A stretch of 8,226 nucleotides of DNA from Schaalia odontolytica. GTDB lineage: Bacteria > Actinomycetota > Actinomycetes > Actinomycetales > Actinomycetaceae. The stretch lies in assembly GCA_958415245.1 (NCBI GenBank), contig CATYYP010000069.1, forward strand, positions 1 to 8,226. Direction: 5' to 3'. The translations under genes were made by a program, and so were the position numbers. Below the pieces are notes generated by a model. It saw only the letters and a program-made list of their open reading frames with translations, had not been told where the DNA came from and did not search any database. This document shows, piece by piece, positions 1 to 5,444 of this stretch; position 1 is the stretch's first letter, and the number at the start of each line of letters is the position of its first letter.

Positions 1-1
1 G

Positions 2-1072
2 TCCTCCACTGAAGAGTCCTCCGACGAGCAGCCGTCCGACGAGGCCGTGGAAGCCTCGCGCGACGAGGCGGAGCCGGGCGAGGAGCAAGCCGAATCCGAG
101 TCTGACAACCGCGCGGATGATGCCGACGAGTTCGAGGGCGCCGAGGCCGAGCTGGCCGACGAGCTGCACGCCGCCGACGACCACGCGGCCGCCGACGAGG
201 CCGTGGATGCCTCCCAGGACGAGGCCCAGCCGACCGACGAACAGCCCGTCAGTGAAACCGCCGAGCCTGCCGTCCACGGTGAGGACGTCGAGCGTGAGAA
301 CGTTGTCGAGCCCGAGCATGCCGACGATGTCGAAGACGGCGACGACTCCGAGGATGCCGAGGCCGAGCTGGCCGACGAGCTCCTCGATCACGAAGACAAC
401 GCCGCTGAGGCTCAGGAACATGAGGCCGCGGACGAGAACGCCGACGACGCGGCCGATGAGTCCGACGTCGACGCTCACGACGACGCCGATGCGTCCGTCG
501 ACGAGACCCGTTCCGATGAAGCCACCGAACAGGCCGACGAACCCCAGGTCGACGAGCAGCCGACCCCCGAGGAAGACAAGCCCCGCTGGGAGCGCCCCGC
601 CCACATGAGTCGCCGCGCCACGCGCCGCGCTCGCGAGGAGTCGAGCGAACTCAACGACGGCGGTGCGACCGATGCGGCCACGGCCTCGTCCGTGGATCGC
701 TCCGAAGAATCCCCCGAGGTTGCACAGGCACGCGCGGAGGGCCTGCCGGTCCTCGGCCGCGACGAGGCAGGACTGCGCACCCTTGCGGAGATTCTCGGCC
801 AGGACACACCCCTTGTGGCCCGCAGTGAACTCGGCCTGCCCGCCGACCTGGTGCTCGCCGCGAGCGGTGCCATCTCGGGCGCGGGCCTCACCTACCCGTC
901 GCTGGACACCCTGCTCACCGCGCGCGGCCTCGGCCATATCGACGCGTGGGGTCAAGTGCGCATCGGCGACCGCCTCGGCCCGACCCTGGCGGAAGCCCTC
1001 GACGAGATCAACCGCGAGATCGTGCGCGAGTACGCGCAGGCTCCCCGCGGACAGCACTCCGCCAAGCACTGA
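2..1072 (+). CDS. Acidic Asp/Glu/Ala-rich repeat protein, 3' part (5' end outside window)
   Basis: The frame is open from base 2 with no stop before the TGA at 1070-1072, so the gene starts to the left of the window. A GTG at 47 is in frame but is preceded by more sequence of the same acidic type and is unlikely to be the start. About nt 2-575 encode a low-complexity segment: of the first 170 residues after position 47, 73 are Asp or Glu and none is Lys. It contains diverged repeats: AEAELADEL occurs twice, and DEAVEAS/DEAVDAS each precede a DEA-P-EQ run. A short basic patch follows (around nt 583-640, with RWERP and SRRATRRAR), then a Ser/Ala linker. The tail from about nt 740 looks folded and hydrophobic enough for a globular domain (LPVLGRDEAG, ELGLPADLVLAASG). 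I do not recognise this domain. No signal peptide or membrane segment is visible in the part present. An intrinsically disordered, highly charged cytoplasmic protein is the most that can be inferred. Confidence 0.8.
   Translation, partial: SSTEESSDEQPSDEAVEASRDEAEPGEEQAESESDNRADDADEFEGAEAELADELHAADDHAAADEAVDASQDEAQPTDEQPVSETAEPAVHGEDVERENVVEPEHADDVEDGDDSEDAEAELADELLDHEDNAAEAQEHEAADENADDAADESDVDAHDDADASVDETRSDEATEQADEPQVDEQPTPEEDKPRWERPAHMSRRATRRAREESSELNDGGATDAATASSVDRSEESPEVAQARAEGLPVLGRDEAGLRTLAEILGQDTPLVARSELGLPADLVLAASGAISGAGLTYPSLDTLLTARGLGHIDAWGQVRIGDRLGPTLAEALDEINREIVREYAQAPRGQHSAKH
38..387 (+). repeat. Imperfect coding repeats in the acidic segment
   Basis: Two repeat pairs can be read in the DNA. 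GACGAGGCCGTGGA starts at 38 and again at 194, 156 bp apart, and both copies run on into a similar Asp-Glu-Ala-rich stretch. GCCGAGGCCGAGCTGGCCGA occurs near 141 and near 357, 216 bp apart, encoding AEAELADEL both times. Both spacings are multiples of three, so the copies stay in frame. This suggests growth of the acidic region by in-frame duplication followed by drift; the units are not tandem and not identical along their length. Confidence 0.6.
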
Positions 1073-1119
1073 CGCGACCGCGGCGGGCGTCCACACAACG
1101 CGACGCACACGCACGAAGA

Positions 1120-1149
1120 GAGGCCCGGGATCACGCGATCCCGGGCCTC
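1120..1149. terminator. Bidirectional terminator hairpin between convergent genes
   Basis: A perfect 13-bp inverted repeat, GAGGCCCGGGATC, a 4-nt loop ACGC, and the complementary arm GATCCCGGGCCTC. It sits in the 92-bp gap between the stop of the acidic-protein gene and the stop of the convergent hydrolase gene, where a shared terminator is expected. Neither side has a clear T tract, which is common for high-GC actinobacterial hairpin terminators. On the minus strand the arm is followed by a slightly T-rich TCTTCGTGC. Confidence 0.75.
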
Positions 1150-1164
1150 CTCGCTACCTGAGGC

Positions 1165-2310
1165 TCAGTGCACGAAAGCGTCCAGCCAGCCGCGCATCGT
1201 CGCGTACACGGCCTCGCGCACGGGGGCGTCCGACAGGACCAGATCGTGCTTGCCGGGGAAACGGGCGATCGTCACCAGGTCCGACAGCCCCAGGCTCCGC
1301 TCGGCGATAACCGTCGGATCCAGGACGGTGTCGGACGTGAAGACGCGCTCGCACCACTCCTCCTCGAAATAGGCTGCCGTGGACACCATCGACAGGACCG
1401 GGCAGTCCAGGTGTACGCGCTTCTCGATGGTGTCGTGCCCGGCCATGATCGCCTCGAGCCACGAGGCGGGTACCGGGTAGGACTCGGGGCGCTTCCATTC
1501 CTGGATGATCGGCCAGCCGGCGACCGACGGGTCGTCGGGCGACAAGCCCTCGGGGATCGGCAACTCTGAGGAAGCGCGCCCCGCGAGCGAACGGCCGTAG
1601 TGCCCGGTCCCGCCCGAGGGCACCTCCCACATGGGGTTGCGCGATGCGATGCGCCCGATGACGGGGGCCATCGCCCCGCGCCAGGCGGCCATCGACTGCA
1701 TCTCCAGCCAGCCCGAGTTCAGGATCAGGCCGTCCAGGACGCCCGGGTGGCGGTGCGCCCACAGGGTCGCGATCAGTCCGCCCGTCGAGTGGCCCATGAG
1801 GACGATCGGCTCGTCGTCGCGCTCGGAACGGATGATCTCGATGGCCTCGCCGATCTCCTCGTCGTAAACGGACAGGTCGTCGGCGTACCCGATCGTCTGG
1901 TGGGGGCGCAGGGAACGCCCGTACTTGCGCATGTCGAGCGCGTAGAATGCGGCGCCCGCGTCGACCAGCTGCTGCGCCATCTCGGTCTGGAAGAAGTAGT
2001 CGTTGCGCCCGTGCAGGTACAGGACCGTCATACGGGCGCTCTTAGGCGGGGTCGCGCGCACCAGGGTGGCCACGCAGGGCCCCTCCGCGTCGTCGAGCAG
2101 CTCGATTGTGCGCGACTCGTACCCGTCGCCGAGGATGTCGGCGCGCCACTGAAGCCCGGGAGGGCCGTCCTCGCCCCACGGTGCCATGACGTCGCGCTCG
2201 GGGATCCCCTCGGGGGACGAGGCCGGGGTGTCCACCCCGGACAGCTCGGGCAGACCGCGCGTGTCCGGGATCAGCTCATCGCCGGGCTCGGAATTGCTGG
2301 TAACGCTCAT
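1165..2310 (-). CDS. Alpha/beta-hydrolase, monoacylglycerol lipase / S33 (PldB-like) type
   Basis: A 381-residue protein with the serine-hydrolase fold. The order of motifs is typical: a strand followed by the oxyanion-hole HG (VLYLHGRND, His100-Gly101), the nucleophile elbow GHSTGG with Ser175, a probable acid at Asp327 (SDTVLDP), and the catalytic His355 in FPGKHDLVLSD. The first 50 or so residues are polar and Pro/Gly/Ser/Glu-rich, with no signal peptide, so the enzyme is probably cytoplasmic. Members of this family hydrolyse lysophospholipids, monoacylglycerols or other small esters; the substrate here cannot be told from sequence. The ATG at 2308-2310 has no Shine-Dalgarno site. Instead TATGCT ends six bases before it, which suggests a leaderless transcript. 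A start at internal Met42 (about 2187) is possible, because the first 41 residues are low-complexity. The gene lies 84 bp downstream of metX behind a hairpin, so it is probably a separate unit. Confidence 0.85.
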   Translation of the reverse strand: MSVTSNSEPGDELIPDTRGLPELSGVDTPASSPEGIPERDVMAPWGEDGPPGLQWRADILGDGYESRTIELLDDAEGPCVATLVRATPPKSARMTVLYLHGRNDYFFQTEMAQQLVDAGAAFYALDMRKYGRSLRPHQTIGYADDLSVYDEEIGEAIEIIRSERDDEPIVLMGHSTGGLIATLWAHRHPGVLDGLILNSGWLEMQSMAAWRGAMAPVIGRIASRNPMWEVPSGGTGHYGRSLAGRASSELPIPEGLSPDDPSVAGWPIIQEWKRPESYPVPASWLEAIMAGHDTIEKRVHLDCPVLSMVSTAAYFEEEWCERVFTSDTVLDPTVIAERSLGLSDLVTIARFPGKHDLVLSDAPVREAVYATMRGWLDAFVH

Positions 2311-2316
2311 GGGGTC

Positions 2317-2322
2317 AGCATA
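2317..2322 (-). promoter_or_regulatory. Candidate -10 element (TATGCT) for a leaderless hydrolase mRNA
   Basis: On the minus strand TATGCT is followed by six bases (GACCCC) and then the ATG. It matches the TAnnnT form of actinobacterial -10 elements, and the distance would place the first transcribed base on the A of the start codon. No convincing -35 hexamer is seen 16-18 bp upstream. There is no purine-rich ribosome-binding site, which agrees with leaderless initiation. Confidence 0.4.
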
Positions 2323-2330
2323 ACGTGCGA

Positions 2331-2374
2331 GGCCACCCCGGCCTCGTTGATGAGGAGAAGAAACCGGGGTAGCC
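2331..2374. terminator. Hairpin downstream of metX, possible terminator
   Basis: ACCCCGG (2335-2341) pairs with CCGGGGT (2364-2370). After one mismatch, three more pairs (GGC 2331-2333 with GCC 2372-2374) extend the stem. The 22-nt loop contains a smaller CCTC/GAGG hairpin at 2342-2355. It lies in the 84-bp gap between the metX stop and the hydrolase start, so it would end the metY-metX transcript. It also overlaps the place where a -35 box of the hydrolase promoter would be. Confidence 0.5.
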
Positions 2375-2394
2375 TCGCGGAGAATGGGGGGCGA

Positions 2395-3552
2395 TCAGGC
2401 GAAGGAGGACGCGCGCGAGGGGATGCGCTCGTTGAGGAACTCGTCGAGGAGGGCGGTGAGCTGGTCGTGTTCGATGAGGAAGCCGTCGTGACCGTGGTCG
2501 GAGTGGATCTCGCGGTAGAACGCGCCCGAAATTCCGGCGGCCATCTGCCAGACCTGCTCGGGGAAGAACAGGCGATCCGAGTCGACCGCGACGACGAGCG
2601 TGCGTGCGGTGACGGCCTTGAGGGCCTCGACGACGCCGCCGCGGTCGCGGCCCACGTCGTGGGAGAGCATCGTGCGGCACAGCGTCACGTAGGAGCCCGC
2701 GTCGAAGCGGCGCACGATCTTCTCGCCGTGGTAGTCCAGGTAGGACTCCACCGCCAGGCGACCGCCGTGCAGCGGATCCTCGTCGTTCTGGGGGATGCGG
2801 CCAAAGCGCTCGTCCAGCTCCGAGGGGGAGCGGTAGGTTGTGTGCGCGATCTGTCGGGCGAGCGCGAGCCCGGCGGTGGGGCCGGGGCCCGCGTAGTAGT
2901 CGCCGCCGCGCCACGCCGGATCCAGCTCAATCGCACGGATCTGCGTGTGGGTCCATGCTGCCTGGTCGGCGGTCGTCTGCGCGCCCGAGGCCACGACCAC
3001 GAGGCGGCGCACGCGCTCCGGGTAGCTGACCGCCCACTCGATCGCGCGCTGTCCGCCTAGCGACGCGCCCACGACGATGTTCCACTCGTCGATGCCGAGT
3101 AGGTCGGCCAGGCGGGACTCGGCGTAGACCTGGTCGCGCGTGGAAATCACGGGGAAACGCGAGCCCCACGGCGCGCCGTCGGGAGCGAGGGACGCCGGGC
3201 CCGTGGAACCCTGACAGCCGCCCAGAACGTTCGCGGCCACCACGAAGTATCGGTCCGTGTCGATGATGCGCCCCGGGCCCACGATCTGCTCCCACCAGCC
3301 GGGGGTCGGCTGGCCCGGGGCTGCCTCGCCGCACACATGCGCGTCGCCGGTCAGCGCGTGCAGGATGAGGACCGCGTTGGACGAGGCCTCGTCCAGCTCG
3401 CCCCACGTCTCGTAAGCGAGCGTCACGGAGGGCAGGATCTCACCGTTCTCCAGGCGCTGAGCGCCCAGGTTCGCGAACTTGCGGAAGGCGACCGGGTCGC
3501 CCTCGCGCCACGCGCCGGACGTGGGTGCGGGGGGCAGGTTGTGACGGCTCAT
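2395..3552 (-). CDS. metX: Homoserine O-acetyltransferase
   Basis: A 385-residue alpha/beta-hydrolase-fold acyltransferase of normal family length. It transfers an acetyl group from acetyl-CoA to the hydroxyl of L-homoserine, the first committed step toward methionine, in the cytoplasm. Diagnostic features are LAYETWG near residue 46, LHALTGDAHV at 64-73, the family signature NVLGGCQGSTGP at 108-119, the nucleophile Ser164 in VGASLGGQRA, Asp326 in VDSDRLFFP, and His355 in HGHDGFLIE. The start is supported by an AGAAGGA ribosome-binding site a few bases before the ATG at 3550-3552. It lies 108 bp downstream of metY on the same strand, and the two enzymes work in sequence. Acetyl rather than succinyl specificity is inferred from the MetY partner and from what is usual in actinobacteria, not from a tested residue. 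Confidence 0.96.
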   Translation of the reverse strand: MSRHNLPPAPTSGAWREGDPVAFRKFANLGAQRLENGEILPSVTLAYETWGELDEASSNAVLILHALTGDAHVCGEAAPGQPTPGWWEQIVGPGRIIDTDRYFVVAANVLGGCQGSTGPASLAPDGAPWGSRFPVISTRDQVYAESRLADLLGIDEWNIVVGASLGGQRAIEWAVSYPERVRRLVVVASGAQTTADQAAWTHTQIRAIELDPAWRGGDYYAGPGPTAGLALARQIAHTTYRSPSELDERFGRIPQNDEDPLHGGRLAVESYLDYHGEKIVRRFDAGSYVTLCRTMLSHDVGRDRGGVVEALKAVTARTLVVAVDSDRLFFPEQVWQMAAGISGAFYREIHSDHGHDGFLIEHDQLTALLDEFLNERIPSRASSFA

Positions 3553-3607
3553 GATGTCCTTCTTTCGCAGGGGCGCTTCGCTGTCGCGGGAGACGGGGGA
3601 GGAACAG

Positions 3608-3651
3608 CGGCGGCCTCGGAGCCTCAGGAGTGTGTATCCCCGAGGCCGCCG
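3608..3651. terminator. 12-bp hairpin between metY and metX (attenuating terminator or mRNA processing stem)
   Basis: CGGCGGCCTCGG (3608-3619) pairs perfectly with CCGAGGCCGCCG (3640-3651) around a 20-nt loop. It begins nine bases after the metY stop codon. No U tract follows in the direction of metX. A second, weaker pairing (CGCTGT 3579-3584 with ACAGCG 3604-3609) overlaps the metX-proximal arm. The stem may lower metX expression relative to metY, or protect the metY mRNA 3' end; if it terminates fully, metX would need its own promoter, and none is obvious. Confidence 0.5.
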
Positions 3652-3660
3652 ACGGGTCTG

Positions 3661-4986
3661 TTAGGCCGTGGCCGCGCGGGCCGCGTCGAAGCCGAGCTCC
3701 AGGTCGGCGAGGATGTCCTTGATGTTCTCCAGGCCGATCGACAGGCGCACGGTGCCGGGCGCGACGCCGGCCTTGACCAGCTCCTCCTCGGTCAGCTGCG
3801 AGTGCGTCGTCGAGGCCGGGTGGATGACGAGGGACTTCGCGTCGCCGATGTTGGCGACCACGGGCAGGAGCTGCACGCCGTCTGCGAAAGCCCGGCCGGC
3901 CTCGTAGCCGCCCTTGATGACGAAGGAGAGCAGGCCGCCCGTGCCCAGCGGCGCGTACTTCTTGCCCAGTTCGTAGTAGGGGGAGGACTCCAGGCCCGCG
4001 TAGTTGACGGACTCGACGTCCGGGTGGGCCTCGAGGAAGCGGGCGACCGCCAGCGCGTTGGAGACATGGCGCTCGATGCGCAGGGACAGCGTCTCGATGC
4101 CCTGCGAAATGAGGAACGCGTTGAAGGGGGAAGTGACGGCGCCCAGGTCACGGTTGATGAGCGTCTGGATGCGCAGCAGGAACGCCAGGTTCGCGCCCAG
4201 CGCGCCGCCCACGCCCAGGTCACGGGCGTAGACGAGGCCGTGGTAGGACTCGTCCGGCGTGTTGTACAGGGGGAAGCGCTCGGGCTGGGAGGCGAAGTCG
4301 AAGTTACCGGAGTCGACGATTGCGCCCGCGATCGAGGTTCCGTGTCCGCCCAGGTACTTGGTGGCCGAGTGGACGACGATGTCGGCGCCCCACTCGATCG
4401 GGCGGACCAGGTAGGGGGTGGCGACCGTGTTGTCGACGATGAGGGGCACGCCGACCTCGTGGGCGACCGTTGCGATCGGCTCGATGTCGAGGATGTCGCC
4501 CTGCGGGTTGGGGATGGTCTCGCCGTAGAAGGCGACCGTCTTGTCGTCGGCGAGCGCGCGCCAGGCCTCGGGGTCGAGGGGGTCTGCGACGAAGCGGGTC
4601 TCGATGCCCAGGCGTCCCAGCGTGTTCTTCAGGAGGGTGACGCTGCCGCCGTACAGGGAGGGGGAGGCGACCACGTTGTTACCCGCCACAGCCAGGGCGA
4701 GGATCGACAGGGCGGTTGCGGACTGGCCGGAGGAAACGAGGAGGCCGCCGACGCCGCCCTCGAGGGCCGCGATGCGGGCGGCGACGCCGTCGGTCGTCGG
4801 GTTGGTGAGGCGCGTGTAGATGGGGCCGAGTTCCTGCAGGGCGAAGCGGCTCGCTGCCTGTGCGGTGTCTTCAAAGGCGTAGGAGGAGGTCTGGTAGATG
4901 GGCAGTGCGGTCGCGCCGGTGGCGGGGTCGAGGTTGTATCCGGCGTGAATCTGCTTGGTTTCGAAGGACCAGTCGTTGGCGGTCAT
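3661..4986 (-). CDS. metY: O-acetylhomoserine sulfhydrylase (aminocarboxypropyltransferase)
   Basis: A 441-residue PLP enzyme of the Cys/Met metabolism family, of the size usual for MetY. It condenses O-acetyl-L-homoserine with sulfide to give L-homocysteine and acetate. Visible landmarks are FETKQIHAGY at the N-terminus, YQTSSYAF near 31-38, the phosphate-binding Tyr57 and Arg59 in IYTRLTNPT, SSGQSA at 85-90, Asp185 in IVDNTVATP that would hold the pyridine nitrogen, and the Schiff-base Lys210 in HSATKYLGGHG. The C-terminal HPASTTHSQLTEEE and VRLSIGLEN motifs are also present. The longer YELGKKYAPLG insert region and overall length favour MetY over cystathionine gamma-synthase. The ATG at 4984-4986 has a strong AAGGAG seven bases upstream. 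It is the first gene of the metY-metX pair and is preceded by a structured leader. Confidence 0.96.
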   Translation of the reverse strand: MTANDWSFETKQIHAGYNLDPATGATALPIYQTSSYAFEDTAQAASRFALQELGPIYTRLTNPTTDGVAARIAALEGGVGGLLVSSGQSATALSILALAVAGNNVVASPSLYGGSVTLLKNTLGRLGIETRFVADPLDPEAWRALADDKTVAFYGETIPNPQGDILDIEPIATVAHEVGVPLIVDNTVATPYLVRPIEWGADIVVHSATKYLGGHGTSIAGAIVDSGNFDFASQPERFPLYNTPDESYHGLVYARDLGVGGALGANLAFLLRIQTLINRDLGAVTSPFNAFLISQGIETLSLRIERHVSNALAVARFLEAHPDVESVNYAGLESSPYYELGKKYAPLGTGGLLSFVIKGGYEAGRAFADGVQLLPVVANIGDAKSLVIHPASTTHSQLTEEELVKAGVAPGTVRLSIGLENIKDILADLELGFDAARAATA

Positions 4987-5146
4987 TGTGCGGCTCCTTA
5001 GGTGAGGGGTGGTTCGTCTCTGATTCCCCTCCGGCGGGCCGCGGATGCGGTGAAGTGAACATGCGTCGAGGCGCGTCCCGCTGTCGGGGGACTGCGCGGC
5101 AGTCGCTTGTGCTGACGCGCAGTCAGCGGCACATTCGACGGTTCAT
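4987..5146 (-). promoter_or_regulatory. Structured metY leader, candidate attenuator
   Basis: Read on the minus strand, this untranslated stretch has nested inverted repeats. A long-range stem joins TGAACCGTCGA (5145-5135) to TCGACG-CAT-GTTCA (5069-5056): 11 pairs with a 3-nt bulge. It encloses local hairpins GCTGAC/GTCAGC (5127-5111), GACTGC/GCAGTC (5104-5090) and GTCCCCCG/CGGGAC (5092-5075, one bulge). An alternative stem, GCGCGTC (5120-5114) with GACGCGC (5077-5071), cannot coexist with the first or third hairpin. A further AGGGG/CCCCT hairpin (5031-5004) lies just before the ribosome-binding site. I see no SAM-I or SAM-IV core sequence. The 5' end of the transcript is not known, because no convincing metY promoter was found; TAACAT at 5269-5264 and AACAAT at 5159-5154 are weak -10 candidates. 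Confidence 0.45.
5123..5146 (-). CDS. Possible 7-codon leader peptide MNRRMCR upstream of metY
   Basis: ATG AAC CGT CGA ATG TGC CGC TGA encodes MNRRMCR, with adjacent Met and Cys codons near its end, in front of a methionine-synthesis gene. Codons 1-4 form one arm of the long-range stem and the Met-Cys codons can pair within the next hairpin, so a ribosome paused here would change the folding of the leader. GAGG lies only two bases before the ATG, too close for a normal ribosome-binding site. AACAAT ends seven bases before the ATG, so leaderless initiation is an alternative, although that hexamer lacks the first T of a -10 box. Such a short ORF can arise by chance. Confidence 0.3.
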   Translation of the reverse strand: MNRRMCR

Positions 5147-5298
5147 GCCCTCAATTGTTTGTCATCGACGAGGCCGGGGCTGAGGGGTCCCGGATGGTGG
5201 ACTTTTGTGACAGGTGGGGCGTGGTGCCGGGGTGTGTGAGGAGGCTCGCAGTGGTGGTTGAAAATGTTATGAAAGCGCAGGTATTTGCGCGGTAATCA

Positions 5299-5367
5299 TG
5301 GTGCTGATGTTGCAAATGTTGCGATTGTTGCATGTGTGAAAGTTGAGTTTTCTGGTGTGTTTGTTGC
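5299..5367. repeat. TGTTGC hexamers at 9-bp period upstream of the NlpC/P60 gene
   Basis: Exact TGTTGC occurs at 5308, 5317, 5326 and 5362, all in the same 9-bp phase (the last is four periods on). A one-mismatch copy, TGGTGC, is at 5299, also in phase. The intermediate phases begin with TG but diverge. On the minus strand the units read GCAACA plus three bases. The distal copy overlaps the -35 hexamer of the candidate promoter at 5364. Tandem short direct repeats so placed look like binding sites for a regulator that binds as a row of protomers. The region is also clearly more AT-rich than its surroundings. Confidence 0.5.
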
Positions 5368-5392
5368 CAAGCGTGACGAAAGTGGATAGGCT
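5364..5392 (+). promoter_or_regulatory. Vegetative-type promoter for the NlpC/P60 gene (TTGCCA-N17-TAGGCT)
   Basis: TTGCCA (5364-5369) matches TTGACA at five of six bases, and TAGGCT (5387-5392) fits the actinobacterial TAnnnT -10 box, with the ideal 17-bp spacer. Transcription would start near 5399-5400, leaving an untranslated leader of about 45 bases before the ATG at 5445. This is the best promoter match in the window. It also rules out the longer reading of the gene that would begin with TTG at 5343. Confidence 0.65.
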
Positions 5393-5444
5393 CTTTCCCA
5401 GTACGCGCGCTCCGGCGCACCTAATTGGACGAGATGAGACAACG

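Noticed and set aside
1600..3060. Long plus-strand open frame opposite the hydrolase and metX genes
   Set aside because: It is antisense to two well-supported genes, has no recognisable domain, and is typical of antisense frames in GC-rich coding DNA. The same applies to 3337-5001 opposite metY and 5421-6659 opposite the wall hydrolase.
4998..5132. A 44-codon GTG-started frame whose TAA overlaps the metY ribosome-binding site
   Set aside because: The stop placement (TAAGGAG) hints at translational coupling, but the frame runs through all the paired regions, has no ribosome-binding site, and its product is Arg/Pro/Ala-rich without features. Chance open frames are frequent at this GC content.
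4987..5200. SAM-I or SAM-IV riboswitch upstream of metY
   Set aside because: Expected from the gene, but I could not find the conserved core sequences of either class on the minus strand. A covariance-model search would settle it.
5151..5420. An 89-residue minus-strand open frame in the metY-NlpC/P60 intergenic region
   Set aside because: It is His/Gln/Thr/Ser-rich with no domain, signal peptide or ribosome-binding site. It runs through the 9-bp repeat array and the promoter, and begins inside the other gene's leader. It looks like a chance frame in the AT-richer DNA.
5146..5444. c-di-AMP (ydaO) riboswitch upstream of the NlpC/P60 gene
   Set aside because: This riboswitch often precedes actinobacterial wall hydrolases, but its conserved segments are not seen, and the promoter at 5364-5392 leaves only about 45 bases of leader, too short to hold it.
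5343..5444. N-terminal extension of the wall hydrolase from TTG 5343
   Set aside because: The start would lie upstream of the promoter and put 34 extra residues before a normal signal peptide. ATG 5445 fits better.
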